64,000 nucleotides of DNA from JAVEDQ01 sp963783105 (GTDB lineage: Bacteria > Actinomycetota > Actinomycetes > Frankiales > Frankiaceae), in the NCBI GenBank assembly GCA_963783105.1, contig CAWAMI010000004.1, positions 1-64,000 of the forward strand. Reading direction: 5' to 3'. The notes under the pieces are model-generated. The model did not search any database. It was not told the DNA's origin and saw only the letters and a list, made by a program, of their open reading frames with translations. Below are positions 54,527 through 62,474 of this stretch, one piece after another (position 1 is the stretch's first letter; each line of letters starts with the position of its first letter). The translations under genes and the position numbers were made by a program.

Positions 54527-54603
54527 GCCTCCGTAGTCCAATTGGCAGAGACACGCCCCTTAAAAGGGTGGCAGTGTGGGTTCGACCCCCACCGGAGGCA
54601 CCA
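54527..54603 (+). tRNA. tRNA with UAA anticodon and short variable loop (tRNA-Leu(UAA) by codon)
   Basis: The cloverleaf can be drawn fully: acceptor stem GCCTCCG/CGGAGGC, D stem GTC/GAC with loop containing AATTGG, anticodon stem CGCCC/GGGTG (one G-T pair) around the loop CTTAAAA, variable loop GCAGT, T arm GTGGG-TTCGACC-CCCAC, discriminator A and encoded CCA at 54601-54603. The anticodon at 54561-54563 is TAA, which reads UUA (leucine). Bacterial leucine tRNAs normally have a long variable arm; this one has five bases, so its amino-acid identity is doubtful. It is 26 bases longer-spaced from def than from nothing else and ends 37 bases before the esterase start. Confidence 0.85.
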
Positions 54604-54639
54604 CCCGCAGCCGCTGAGCCGACGCAGCGAGAGGACCCT

Positions 54640-55599
54640 GTGCCCGCCCAGCAGCCCGAACGGCCCGAAGCTGCCCAGCCTGACCAGCGGGCCCAGCCGG
54701 ACCAGCGGTCCCAGCCGGACCAGCGGGCGTCCGGCGTCACGCGACGCCGGCTCCTCCTCGGGGCCGGTGCAGTCGCCGTGCTGGGAGCTGGCGCCGCCGT
54801 CGCGGAACCGCGACTCCGGGCCGGCAGCGGGGTCGCCGTGCCCGGCGGCACCGCTTCGCACCGGCCCGCCCCGCGTCCCGGCGCCGTGGTCAGCGGCAGC
54901 TTCGACTCCGCCGCCCGTCGGGCGCCGACCGGATGGGCGGTCGCCTACCCGCCGGGAACGAGTGAGGGGGACGCGCTGCGGTTCTTCCTCGTCCTGCACG
55001 GCCGCGGCGACGACCACCGGGCCGTGCTCGGCAGTCACGGGCTCGGCGGGTTCCTCGCGCAGACCGTGCGGCAGGGGACGGACCCGTTCGCGCTGGTCGC
55101 GGTCGACGGCGGCGACCACGACTACTGGCATCCGCGGGCGTCGGGCGCGGATGCGCAGGCGATGCTGGTCGACGAGCTGCTGCCGCTGTTGGCGTCCCGC
55201 GGGCTGAAGGTCGACCGGTTCGCGGTCGGCGGCTGGTCGATGGGCGGGTACGGCGCGCTGCTGCTCGCTGAGCGGCTCGGCCCCTCCAGGGTCGCGGCGG
55301 TCGCCGTCGACAGCCCCGCGATCTGGACCCGGTCGGCCGACACCGCCCCCGGCGCGTTCGATGGCCGGCAGGACTTCGACGACCACGACGTGCTGCGTCA
55401 ACGGGCGTCGCTCCGGGGGATACCCGTCCGTGTCAGCTGCGGGACATCCGACCCCTTCCTGCCCGGCGTCCGCGCACTGCTCGCGGCGATGCCGGAGGCC
55501 GAGTCCGATCTCGGGCCGGGGGGGCACGACGTCGCGTGGTGGCGGCACGCCGCACCGGCCCAGCTCGCCTTCGTCGGCCGACAGCTGGCGGCGGCGTGA
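54640..55599 (+). CDS. Tat-exported esterase of the alpha/beta-hydrolase fold
   Basis: The 319-residue protein starts with GTG at 54640 behind a GAGAGGA ribosome site. A polar N-terminus with three QPDQR units (15-base repeats) precedes a twin-arginine signal TRRRLLLGAGAVAVLGAG. The hydrolase domain shows the oxyanion region LVLHGRGDDHRAV, the nucleophile elbow GGWSMGGYG, a likely acid in SCGTSDPFLPG and the His in GPGGHDVAWW. This resembles esterase D/PHB-depolymerase-like enzymes such as mycolyl or acetyl esterases. Substrate unknown. It starts shortly after the tRNA gene. Confidence 0.88.
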   Translation: MPAQQPERPEAAQPDQRAQPDQRSQPDQRASGVTRRRLLLGAGAVAVLGAGAAVAEPRLRAGSGVAVPGGTASHRPAPRPGAVVSGSFDSAARRAPTGWAVAYPPGTSEGDALRFFLVLHGRGDDHRAVLGSHGLGGFLAQTVRQGTDPFALVAVDGGDHDYWHPRASGADAQAMLVDELLPLLASRGLKVDRFAVGGWSMGGYGALLLAERLGPSRVAAVAVDSPAIWTRSADTAPGAFDGRQDFDDHDVLRQRASLRGIPVRVSCGTSDPFLPGVRALLAAMPEAESDLGPGGHDVAWWRHAAPAQLAFVGRQLAAA

Positions 55600-55632
55600 A
55601 CGTGCCGCGTTCGCCGCAGGTCGCGCACCCTC

Positions 55633-55719
55633 AAGATCGCGAGCAACCGCGCTGATCGACACGCCGCGTTACCCGGCCGGCTGTACGGGATGTCGATCTT
55701 TCACGTTGCTCACGATCTT
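55633..55719. repeat. 87-bp interspersed inverted-repeat element, copy 2
   Basis: The element has the same length as the one at 32001. Its ends TCAAGATCGCGAGCAAC (from 55631) and GTTGCTCACGATCTTGA (to 55721) are complementary at 16 of 17 positions. The inner GATCGACA and TGTCGATC are perfectly complementary. It lies 34 bases after the esterase stop and about 110 bases before the sugar dehydrogenase start. Confidence 0.85.
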
Positions 55720-55830
55720 GATGGCAGGGGTAGGGGCAGGGCGCTCGCCGGACGCCGTGGCGCTGTAGGTGACCTTTCGTCTCAATTCGTGACTTGCGTT
55801 ATCTGTTGCAGTTCGCGCAGGCTGCGGGAG

Positions 55831-56886
55831 GTGAGCACCGTCGGCCGCTCGGCCACCTTCTCGCCCGTATCCCGGACATCCCGACTGGTCGGCGTCCTCG
55901 CCGCCGCTTGCGCCGTCGTGTTCGCGGTCGCGTCCTGCGCCGTGCCCGGCACCCCGGTCACGCAGATCGCGGGCGGGTTCGTGAACCCGTGGGGGCTGGC
56001 GTTCCTGCCCGACGGCAGCGCGCTCGTCTCCGAGCGCAACTCGGCCCGCATCCTGCAGGTCTCCCCGAGCGGAGCCGTCACCCCGCGCGGCAGCGTCCCC
56101 GGCGTCGTGCCGGGCGGTGAGGGCGGGCTGCTGGGCCTGGCCGTCGCGCCGACCTACGCGACCGATCACCTCGTCTACGCCTATCTGACGTCCGCGACCG
56201 ACAACCGCGTCGTGCGCTTCACCCTCGGCAGCGCCCCGACGCCGATCGTCACCGGCATCCCGAAGGCGAACAACCACAACGGCGGGCGCCTCGCGTTCGG
56301 CCCCGACGGGATGCTCTACGTCTCCACCGGCGACGCCGGGAACCGGGCGAATTCGCAGAACCTCGGGTCGCTGGGCGGCAAGATCCTCCGGGTCACTCCG
56401 ACGGGGACGCCCGCGCCGGGCAACCCCTTCGCGAACTCCCGCGTCTACAGCTACGGCCACCGCAACGTGCAGGGCCTGGCCTGGGACGGCGGCGGCCGCA
56501 TGTACGCGACGGAGTTCGGCCAGGACACGTGGGACGAGGTCAACCGCATCGTCGCTGGCGGCAACTACGGCTGGCCAACCGTCGAGGGCCCGGCCACGGA
56601 CCCCCGCTTCCGTGCCCCGCTGACCACGTGGCGCCCCGCGGACGCCTCACCGAGCGGTCTCGCCTTCGCGGGCGAGGCGCTGTGGGTCGGTGCCCTCCGC
56701 GGGCAGCGCCTCTGGCGGCTGCAGGTCAGCGACACCGGCACGATCACCGGCCGCACCGAGTACTACCGCGGCACGTACGGCCGCATCCGCGCCGTGGCGG
56801 TGACCCCCGACGGGCAGGCGCTGTGGCTCACCACGAGCAACGGCAGCAACGACCGCATCCTGCGGGTGCCGCTGAGCTACTCCTGA
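55831..56886 (+). CDS. glucose/sorbosone dehydrogenase-like lipoprotein (PQQ-dependent type)
   Basis: The 351-residue lipoprotein (signal ending VASC) has a six-bladed propeller of the soluble aldose sugar dehydrogenase family. Typical motifs: GGFVNPWGLAFLPDGSALVSER, EGGLLGLAVAPTY, NNHNGGRLAFGPDGMLYVSTGD, YSYGHRNVQGLAWD and FGQDTWDEVNRI. Members oxidise free sugars at the cell surface with PQQ; some lack activity. GTG start at 55831 is the first that preserves the signal peptide. Convergent with the next gene through a strong terminator. Confidence 0.88.
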   Translation: MSTVGRSATFSPVSRTSRLVGVLAAACAVVFAVASCAVPGTPVTQIAGGFVNPWGLAFLPDGSALVSERNSARILQVSPSGAVTPRGSVPGVVPGGEGGLLGLAVAPTYATDHLVYAYLTSATDNRVVRFTLGSAPTPIVTGIPKANNHNGGRLAFGPDGMLYVSTGDAGNRANSQNLGSLGGKILRVTPTGTPAPGNPFANSRVYSYGHRNVQGLAWDGGGRMYATEFGQDTWDEVNRIVAGGNYGWPTVEGPATDPRFRAPLTTWRPADASPSGLAFAGEALWVGALRGQRLWRLQVSDTGTITGRTEYYRGTYGRIRAVAVTPDGQALWLTTSNGSNDRILRVPLSYS

Positions 56887-56915
56887 GCCGACGACCGCGA
56901 CCTCGCGAGCTGTCG

Positions 56916-56947
56916 CTGCCCGGGCCATTGGCGAGCGGCCCGGGCAG
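56916..56947. terminator. bidirectional terminator-like hairpin
   Basis: CTGCCCGGGCC and GGCCCGGGCAG are perfect 11-base arms around a 10-base loop. It lies between the convergent stops at 56886 and 56979, as expected for a shared terminator. Confidence 0.7.
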
Positions 56948-56978
56948 TGGCATGTCCGCTTCCGGTCTGCTGCCGCGG

Positions 56979-58784
56979 CTACTGGTAGGTGATCAGGTTC
57001 GGCGTCGGGTGCACCTGGTCGATCGTCTGCTGCGGGGTCAGCGTCGGAGAGTCCTCGTCGAGGAAGTTCTTCCACCCCCAGAAGACCGGGCCCGCCGGGA
57101 CGTTGGTGTGGAGGGCCCGCCAGGTGTCCTGCTTCATCGGCTGGGTGCCCTGTCCGTCGGCGTGGATGAGGACGGCGAGTTCCGGATGGGACGTGTCGAG
57201 CGCCTGGCGGTTCCGGACCATCCGGAGTTGGAACTGGTGCACGACCAGGAGCTTCTGCGGGAGGTTGTTCGTCCTGGTGAGCTCGGCGAGCCAGTCCGCG
57301 ACCCGATTGATCTCCGCCACGTCGGCGGAGCCGATCTGCTGGAGTGGGCGCTGCGTCGGTGTCAGCCGCCATTCCGGGTCCAGGGCCAGCCCGACGTTGG
57401 GCCGCTGCAGCAGCGAGGAGTAGCGCTTGGCCTGGTCCAGGAAGTCCGAGCGCCCGGGCTGCAGGTCGAGCAGCACGTAGAGCCCCCGCTGCTGGGCGAG
57501 GTCGACCCACGCTTCCAGGGCCTTCGGGTCGGCCTCGTCGGAGTAGTCCCCGTCGGGTCCGGCGGCGGACGACGCCACCGTCGCGATGATCTCGAAGGCG
57601 GGCACGACCGGCGTGTTCACCAGCGGGGCGTACCGCGAGGCGACCAGCCTCGCGACGTCCGCCGCCTTCTCCGCCCCCTGCTCGCCGAGCACGCCCAGCG
57701 CCGGGGTGGCCGGCGTGCCGTAGAGCGCGACGAGGGTGCGGCCGGGGAAGACGGTCTGCCCGCCGCCGGGTAGCTGCGAGCCGGACGTGGCGGTGGCGAG
57801 CTCGTACTCGAGGTCCTTCTCAGCGGCGAAGCCGGGACCGACGGCGAGGACGGCCTCCGGCTTGCCGTGCAACGCGTCGACGGCGGCGTCCGAGGTCCGG
57901 GGGTCGGCGGAGGAACCCAGCGAGACGACCTCGGCTCCGGCCGCCCGGGCGGTGGCGACGGCGGCGATGGTTCCGGGGCCTGCGCTCGCGAGCACGACCG
58001 CGTCCGGCAGCGGCCGCCCGCGGTTGACCGACGGCAGGGTGCCGCTCGCCCCCTGGGTGGGGGCCGGGACCGATGACGGCGATGACGGCATTGCCGCCGG
58101 GGGTGATGCCGTCGGATCGCCGGGCTTCGGCGCCGAGCCGGCGTTCACGGAAGCCCTGGCCGACGGGGTGGCACGAGGTTCGGGACGCAGGATCGCGGGT
58201 GCGCTCGGCGCGAGGCCTGCGACCGCCTGGACCTCGTCGTCGCCGGCGACCGTGCGCGGGGCGCTCAGCGGCACGCCCGTCGCCTGCTTCACCGCGGCCG
58301 GGTCGACGGGGGTGACGACGACAGTGCGACCGCCGGCCACGCGGTCGCCGGCTGAGCCCAGCGCGAGGACGTGGGTCGCCTTCAGCCGGTCCAGCTCCGC
58401 CGCGAGCGCGTCGGGCGACCCGCCGTCGCTCAGCAGGAGCGGGACGCCCAGCGCGACGGAGCTGGACGCCCCCAGCAGCTGTGCTTCCCGGTCGGCGGCG
58501 TCGGCGACGACCACCGCGCCGGACCGCGCGTACAGCGCCCGGCTGACCGCGAGCGACGCCCGCACCGGGTCCTGCTCGGCGACCGTCGTCAGCCCTGTTG
58601 ACGGCATCGAGGTGGACACGGGAAGTCCCCGGTTCGACCTGCGCCCGTCCGAGCCGGAACCGCCGCCCCCGGCGGAACCGCTGGTGCATCCGGCCGGCAG
58701 CAGGATCGCCGCTGCGAGCAGCACGACCACCCGGCCAGTGCGCGGCACGGGACGTCCCGAGGAAGGGGGCGGGGTCAAGGGCAC
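56979..58784 (-). CDS. lipoprotein with cell-wall-binding-like repeats and a C-terminal LITYQ domain
   Basis: The 601-residue lipoprotein has a lipobox LPAGC. The N-terminal part resembles cell wall binding repeat 2 (CWB2) units: VRASLAVSRALYA, AVVVADAADREAQLLGASSS, GVPLLLSDGGSPDALAAELDRL, HVLALGSAGDRV; a second such unit follows a Pro/Ser linker (PDAVVLASAGPGTIAAVATA). The C-terminal 290 residues match the protein at 33209 almost motif for motif (LGVLGEQGAEKAA, LLDLQPGRSDFLDQAKRY, VGLALDPEWRL, LLVVHQFQLRM, LITYQ). The likely role is a wall-attached enzyme or binding protein. CWB2 assignment is by pattern only. Confidence 0.7.
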   Translation of the reverse strand: MPLTPPPSSGRPVPRTGRVVVLLAAAILLPAGCTSGSAGGGGSGSDGRRSNRGLPVSTSMPSTGLTTVAEQDPVRASLAVSRALYARSGAVVVADAADREAQLLGASSSVALGVPLLLSDGGSPDALAAELDRLKATHVLALGSAGDRVAGGRTVVVTPVDPAAVKQATGVPLSAPRTVAGDDEVQAVAGLAPSAPAILRPEPRATPSARASVNAGSAPKPGDPTASPPAAMPSSPSSVPAPTQGASGTLPSVNRGRPLPDAVVLASAGPGTIAAVATARAAGAEVVSLGSSADPRTSDAAVDALHGKPEAVLAVGPGFAAEKDLEYELATATSGSQLPGGGQTVFPGRTLVALYGTPATPALGVLGEQGAEKAADVARLVASRYAPLVNTPVVPAFEIIATVASSAAGPDGDYSDEADPKALEAWVDLAQQRGLYVLLDLQPGRSDFLDQAKRYSSLLQRPNVGLALDPEWRLTPTQRPLQQIGSADVAEINRVADWLAELTRTNNLPQKLLVVHQFQLRMVRNRQALDTSHPELAVLIHADGQGTQPMKQDTWRALHTNVPAGPVFWGWKNFLDEDSPTLTPQQTIDQVHPTPNLITYQ

Positions 58785-58888
58785 CTCGATCGCGTCGGAA
58801 GGTGTGGCCGCCCGCTGTTCCGGCCGACGAGACGGCGACCTCGACCGCGGGAGTAGCCGGAGCCGACTCTAGGTCGTGTCAGCCGCCC

Positions 58889-58909
58889 GCCACGCCGCCT
58901 GAGCGTGGC
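58889..58909 (-). terminator. terminator-like hairpin after the enoyl-CoA hydratase gene
   Basis: GCCACGC and GCGTGGC form 7-base arms with a 7-base loop, about 83 bases after the hydratase stop and about 105 bases before the start of the next minus-strand gene. The distance makes it a modest candidate. Confidence 0.35.
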
Positions 58910-58991
58910 GCCCGGCCCGACGGAGGTTGCAGGTCGGTCACAGCGGCCCGCTCCCCGGGTTCGTGTCGACGGTGGAGGCTGCGGGGCGACC

Positions 58992-59804
58992 TCAGCGGCC
59001 GCGGAAGACGGGCGCCCGCTTCTCGACGAAGGCCCGGGCGGCCTCCTGGTGGTCCTCGGTCCGGCCCGTGTGGTTGTGGAAGGACGCCTCGAGGTCGAGG
59101 CAGTCCAGCAGCTCGCTCTGCGTGGCGCGGTTGAGCGCGTCCTTCATGTACCGGTGGGCGACGCGGGGACCGGCCGCGAGGCGGCGGGCGCGCTCGAGCA
59201 CCTGGCCCTCGAGCTCGTCCGCCGGGACCACGGCGTTGACCAGCCCGAGGGCCGCGGCCTCCTCCGCCGACAACCGGTCGGAGAAGTAGTACAGCTCGCG
59301 CGCCCTGGCGGTCCCGACGATCTGGGTGAGGAACCAGGTGCCGCCGTAGTCCCCGGAGAACCCGACCTTCGCGAAGGCGGTGGTGAGCACCGCGTTGTCG
59401 GCGGCGTAGCGCAGGTCGCAGGCGAGGGCGAGCGCCAGCCCCGCCCCCGCGGCGGGTCCGGGGATCATCGCGATCACCGGCTTCGGCATCGACCAGATCT
59501 TGCCGCTCGTCGCCCGCTGCGAGAGCCGCTGGCGGTGCACCTTCACGTCGAAGGGCACATCGGCATCCGCTCCCTCGGACATCGTCCGCACGTCACCGCC
59601 GGCACAGAACGCGCCACCGGAACCGGTGAGCACGACGCAGCCGACCTCGTCGTCGAGCTCGACCTCGGCCAGCGTCGCGGCCAGGGCGTCGAGCATCGGC
59701 AGCGACAGGGCGTTGCGGCGCGTCGGGCGGTTCAGGGTGAGCACCGCGACGCCGTCGTCCACGGTCGCGATCAGGTCGTCGGTGCCGGTGTCGAGCGTGC
59801 GCAT
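58992..59804 (-). CDS. enoyl-CoA hydratase/isomerase family protein
   Basis: The 270-residue crotonase-fold enzyme acts in beta-oxidation-type or degradative acyl-CoA chemistry. Visible are the oxyanion-hole motif AFCAGGDVRTM, PVIAMIPGPAAGAGLALALACDLRYA with its glycine for the second oxyanion NH, and DYGGTWFLTQIVG. One glutamate of the usual hydratase pair is not in the standard place (the GSxPxxGG loop reads SGDYGGTW), so isomerase or thioesterase activity is possible. ATG start at 59804. It is followed on the same strand after a gap by the VOC gene upstream. Confidence 0.88.
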   Translation of the reverse strand: MRTLDTGTDDLIATVDDGVAVLTLNRPTRRNALSLPMLDALAATLAEVELDDEVGCVVLTGSGGAFCAGGDVRTMSEGADADVPFDVKVHRQRLSQRATSGKIWSMPKPVIAMIPGPAAGAGLALALACDLRYAADNAVLTTAFAKVGFSGDYGGTWFLTQIVGTARARELYYFSDRLSAEEAAALGLVNAVVPADELEGQVLERARRLAAGPRVAHRYMKDALNRATQSELLDCLDLEASFHNHTGRTEDHQEAARAFVEKRAPVFRGR

Positions 59805-59866
59805 GTGCGGTCCTCCCGGGCCTCGGTCGCTTGTGGGCTGTCGGTCGCTGCTGGGCAGTCGGAAAG

Positions 59867-60577
59867 TCAGTGGTGGTCGATGCGGACGCCCGCGACGACC
59901 GCGGAACCCGGCGCGCGGCCCGGCGCGCTCAGGGACAGCGCGACGATGCCGTCCCGATCCGTCGCCGGGATGAAGCGGATGGACTGGCCGTCGGCGAGCG
60001 CGAGTTCGGTGCCGTCCGCCGGGACGTCGAGCACCGCGGCCCAGCGGCGGGCGGTCGCGGCAGGGTCGCCCACCGCGACCGTCAGCGACTCCAGCGCGCC
60101 GTCGTCGTGCGCCGGCACCGTTGCCTGGTGGACCGCCGCCTGCCAGGCCGGGCCGCCCCACCGCCAGCTCCCCTCGGGAGTGGCCTGGTCGAGGGCGAGC
60201 AGGGTGCCGGGCACGTCGCGCGGGTGCAGGTGCAGGTCGACGATGTCGTCCTCGGCGAAGTCCCAGACGACGCGGACGCCGAGCTCTTCGAGCCGCGACC
60301 GGGCGCCGGCCGCGTCCGGGATCTGCACCATCGCCATGTAGCCGCAGTCGCCGCCCTGGCGCTCCAGGTAGCGGCCCGCGGCCGTACCCGGACGGGTCGG
60401 GCTCACCACCTCGAGGAAGGTGTCGCCGAGCGCGAACACGGTGTTGTGCAGGCCGAACAGCCCGACGCCCTCGTCGCGGTAGGGGTCGCCGAGGCCGAGG
60501 AGGTGCTGCAGTTCGCCGGCGACCGCCTCGAGGTCCGCCGCCGCGAACGCGACCTGCCGCAGGCGGGGGAGAGTCAC
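59867..60577 (-). CDS. VOC superfamily (glyoxalase-like) protein
   Basis: The 236-residue protein has two vicinal-oxygen-chelate modules. It starts LRQVAFAAADLEAVAGELQHLLG and continues GVGLFGLHNTVFALGDTFLEVVSP, the classic beta-alpha-beta pattern; the second module spans about residues 125-225 (LESLTVAVGDPAATARRWAAVL). Metal ligands cannot be set reliably. The GTG at 60577 is the start. It is divergent from an ArsR-type regulator gene 46 bases away and upstream of the hydratase gene, so the regulator may control both. Confidence 0.85.
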   Translation of the reverse strand: MTLPRLRQVAFAAADLEAVAGELQHLLGLGDPYRDEGVGLFGLHNTVFALGDTFLEVVSPTRPGTAAGRYLERQGGDCGYMAMVQIPDAAGARSRLEELGVRVVWDFAEDDIVDLHLHPRDVPGTLLALDQATPEGSWRWGGPAWQAAVHQATVPAHDDGALESLTVAVGDPAATARRWAAVLDVPADGTELALADGQSIRFIPATDRDGIVALSLSAPGRAPGSAVVAGVRIDHH

Positions 60578-60622
60578 CGGGCGGACGCTACCCCCGCGGC
60601 CCCGGCCGTCGTCCTCAGCAAT

Positions 60623-60934
60623 ATGCAAGCCATGGTTTTCGACGTGCTGGCTGAACCGAATCGGCGCACGATCCTCGACCTCCTCCGCAGCGAGGAGAGG
60701 GCGGTCAACGATCTGGTCGACTCGCTGGGCCTCAGCCAGCCCGCCGTGTCCAAGCATCTGCGCACCCTGCGCGAGGCGGGGCTGGTGGAGGTCCGCGCCG
60801 ATGCCCAGCGGCGGCTCTACCGGCTCCGGCCCGAACCGCTGCGGGAGCTCGACGGTTGGCTCGCGCCCTACCGCCGGCTCTGGGAACAGCGGCTCGACGC
60901 TCTGGGGCGCCACCTGGATTCGATGGACGACTGA
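60623..60934 (+). CDS. ArsR family winged-helix transcriptional regulator
   Basis: This is a 103-residue DNA-binding protein with FDVLAEPNRRTILDLLRSEE, the recognition helix region LVDSLGLSQPAVSKHLRTLREAGLVEVR and the wing ADAQRRLYRLRPEPL. No metal-binding cysteine motif (such as CVC) is present, so it is probably of the metal-independent subgroup that governs small metabolic operons. ATG at 60623. It is divergent from the VOC gene and precedes the F420-type oxidoreductase gene; either could be its target. Confidence 0.93.
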   Translation: MQAMVFDVLAEPNRRTILDLLRSEERAVNDLVDSLGLSQPAVSKHLRTLREAGLVEVRADAQRRLYRLRPEPLRELDGWLAPYRRLWEQRLDALGRHLDSMDD

Positions 60935-61018
60935 CGTGACGGAGGCGACATGCGCACGGCGAGAGAGCGGGCACCGCGCCCGAGTCGTCGCGAGCCCCAG
61001 GCGGGGTAGGCGGAGGCC

Positions 61019-61864
61019 ATGAAGTTCGGCCTCGCCATCTTCCCGACCCACGACGCCATCGACCCGGCGACCATCGCCCGGGAGGCGGAGAGCCGGGGCT
61101 TCGAGAGCCTCGTGTTCCCGGAGCACACCCACATCCCGACCAGCCGCCGCTCGCCCTATCCCGGCGGCGGGGAGCTGCCGCGGCAGTACGTCCACACCTA
61201 CGACCCGTTCGTCGCCCTCACCGCGTCGGCGCTGGCCACCGAGCGGCTGCGCGTCGGCACCGGGGTCTGCCTCGTCATCCAGCGCGACCCGATCATCACG
61301 GCGAAGGAGGTCGCGAGCCTCGACCACCTCTCGGGCGGCCGGTTCCTGTTCGGCGTCGGCGCGGGCTGGAACCGAGAGGAGATGGAGGACCACGGCACCG
61401 ACCCGACGGTGCGGATGCGCGTCCTCGTCGAGCGCGTGAAGGCGATGAAGGAGATCTGGGCCAACGACGAGGCGGAGTTCCACGGCGAGTACGTCGACTT
61501 CGAGCCGCTCTGGTCCTGGCCCAAGCCGGTTCAGCAGCCGAACCCACCGGTGCTCGTCGGCGGCATGGGCCCGACGGTCGAGGACCGGGTGCTCGAGATC
61601 GGCGACGAATGGCTCCCGCAGAACGTCACGCTGGACAACGTCGACGACTTCGCCAAGCGGGCCGCCGCGCTGCAGCAGCGCGCCGCGGACGCCGGCCGCG
61701 GGACCATCCCGATGACGCTGTTCGGGGCGTCCCCGAAGCCCGAGGCCGTCGAGAGGTACGAGGCGGCCGGCATCACGCGCTGCCTGTTCCTCCTGCCGTC
61801 GGCCGGGCCGGACGAGGTCCTGCCGCGCCTGGACCGCCTCGCCGCCACCCACCTCGAGCGCTGA
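61019..61864 (+). CDS. LLM class F420-dependent oxidoreductase
   Basis: The 281-residue luciferase-like enzyme has a TIM barrel. It shows KFGLAIFPTHDAIDPATIARE at the N-terminus, TYDPFVALTASALATERLRVGTGV, and LSGGRFLFGVGAGWNREEMEDHG. The closing PPVLVGGMGPTVEDRVLEIGDEW is typical of probable F420-dependent oxidoreductases of mycobacteria and relatives. It reduces or oxidises an unknown small molecule. The ATG at 61019 has a GGAGG ribosome site. A PPOX-class F420 protein follows directly, which supports F420 use. Confidence 0.92.
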   Translation: MKFGLAIFPTHDAIDPATIAREAESRGFESLVFPEHTHIPTSRRSPYPGGGELPRQYVHTYDPFVALTASALATERLRVGTGVCLVIQRDPIITAKEVASLDHLSGGRFLFGVGAGWNREEMEDHGTDPTVRMRVLVERVKAMKEIWANDEAEFHGEYVDFEPLWSWPKPVQQPNPPVLVGGMGPTVEDRVLEIGDEWLPQNVTLDNVDDFAKRAAALQQRAADAGRGTIPMTLFGASPKPEAVERYEAAGITRCLFLLPSAGPDEVLPRLDRLAATHLER

Positions 61865-61893
61865 CGGTCCTCTCCGCGGACGAGACTGTCGCG

Positions 61894-62346
61894 ATGGACA
61901 CCGACGAGGCGCGCGAGCGGTTCGCAGCGGCCCGGGTCGCGCGGCTCGCCACCGTCGGCCCCCGGAAGCAGCCGCATCTGGTGCCGATCACCTTCGCGAT
62001 GGGCCGCGGACCGCTGGGCGACGTCATCTGCTTCGCCGTGGACGCCAAGCCCAAGTCGAGCCGGCAGCTCAAGCGGCTGGCGAACCTGGCGCGCAACCCC
62101 GACGTCAGCGTGCTGGTCGACGTCTACGACGACGACTGGACGCAGCTGTGGTGGGTGCGGGCCGACGGGGAGGCGCGGGTGGTGGAGAACGGGCCGGTGT
62201 TCGACGCCGCGCTCGCGGGGCTCCGCACCAAGTACCCGCAGTACGAGGCGCAGCCGCCGGACGGGCCGGTCGTGGTGATCGAGGTGAGCACCTGGCGGGG
62301 GTGGGCGGCGGCGGGGCCGGCGCCGGACTCGCCGGAGGCCTCGTAG
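61894..62346 (+). CDS. PPOX class F420-dependent oxidoreductase (split-barrel flavin-type fold)
   Basis: The 150-residue split-barrel protein resembles the Rv0121-type F420-binding group. The sequence FAAARVARLATVGPRKQPHLVPITFAM binds the cofactor phosphates; VDAKPKSSRQLKRLANLARNP is the family's basic loop; the end has KYPQYEAQPPDGPVVVIEVSTWRGW. The ATG at 61894 lies 29 bases after the LLM gene stop, so both are in one operon. Its substrate is unknown. Confidence 0.92.
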   Translation: MDTDEARERFAAARVARLATVGPRKQPHLVPITFAMGRGPLGDVICFAVDAKPKSSRQLKRLANLARNPDVSVLVDVYDDDWTQLWWVRADGEARVVENGPVFDAALAGLRTKYPQYEAQPPDGPVVVIEVSTWRGWAAAGPAPDSPEAS

Positions 62347-62369
62347 GTGTGCTCTCAACTCGTCATCGC

Positions 62370-62474
62370 AAGGATCGGAACGAGATCCGCGCCAACGTGA
62401 AGGGCGCGTCTTGGAGGCCGTCGGCCGAGGATCTCGCCGCACTCGACGAGATCGTGCCATCGTCGCGGCCATGA
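62370..62474 (+). pseudogene. remnant of an aldo/keto reductase C-terminus
   Basis: A short frame reading RHRKDRNEIRANVKGASWRP then SAEDLAALDEIVPSSRP matches the usual end of aldo/keto reductases (the loop after the cofactor-binding motif and the final helix SAEDLAALDE). Everything upstream of it is missing. Its stop overlaps the start of the next gene in an ATGA, which suggests that the ancestral gene was the first of a two-gene operon. Only about 35 codons remain, so similarity is limited. Confidence 0.5.

Noticed and set aside
62361..62400. Third copy of the 87-bp element suggested by an AAGGATCGGAAC stretch
   Set aside because: Only a few bases agree and neither end repeat is present.
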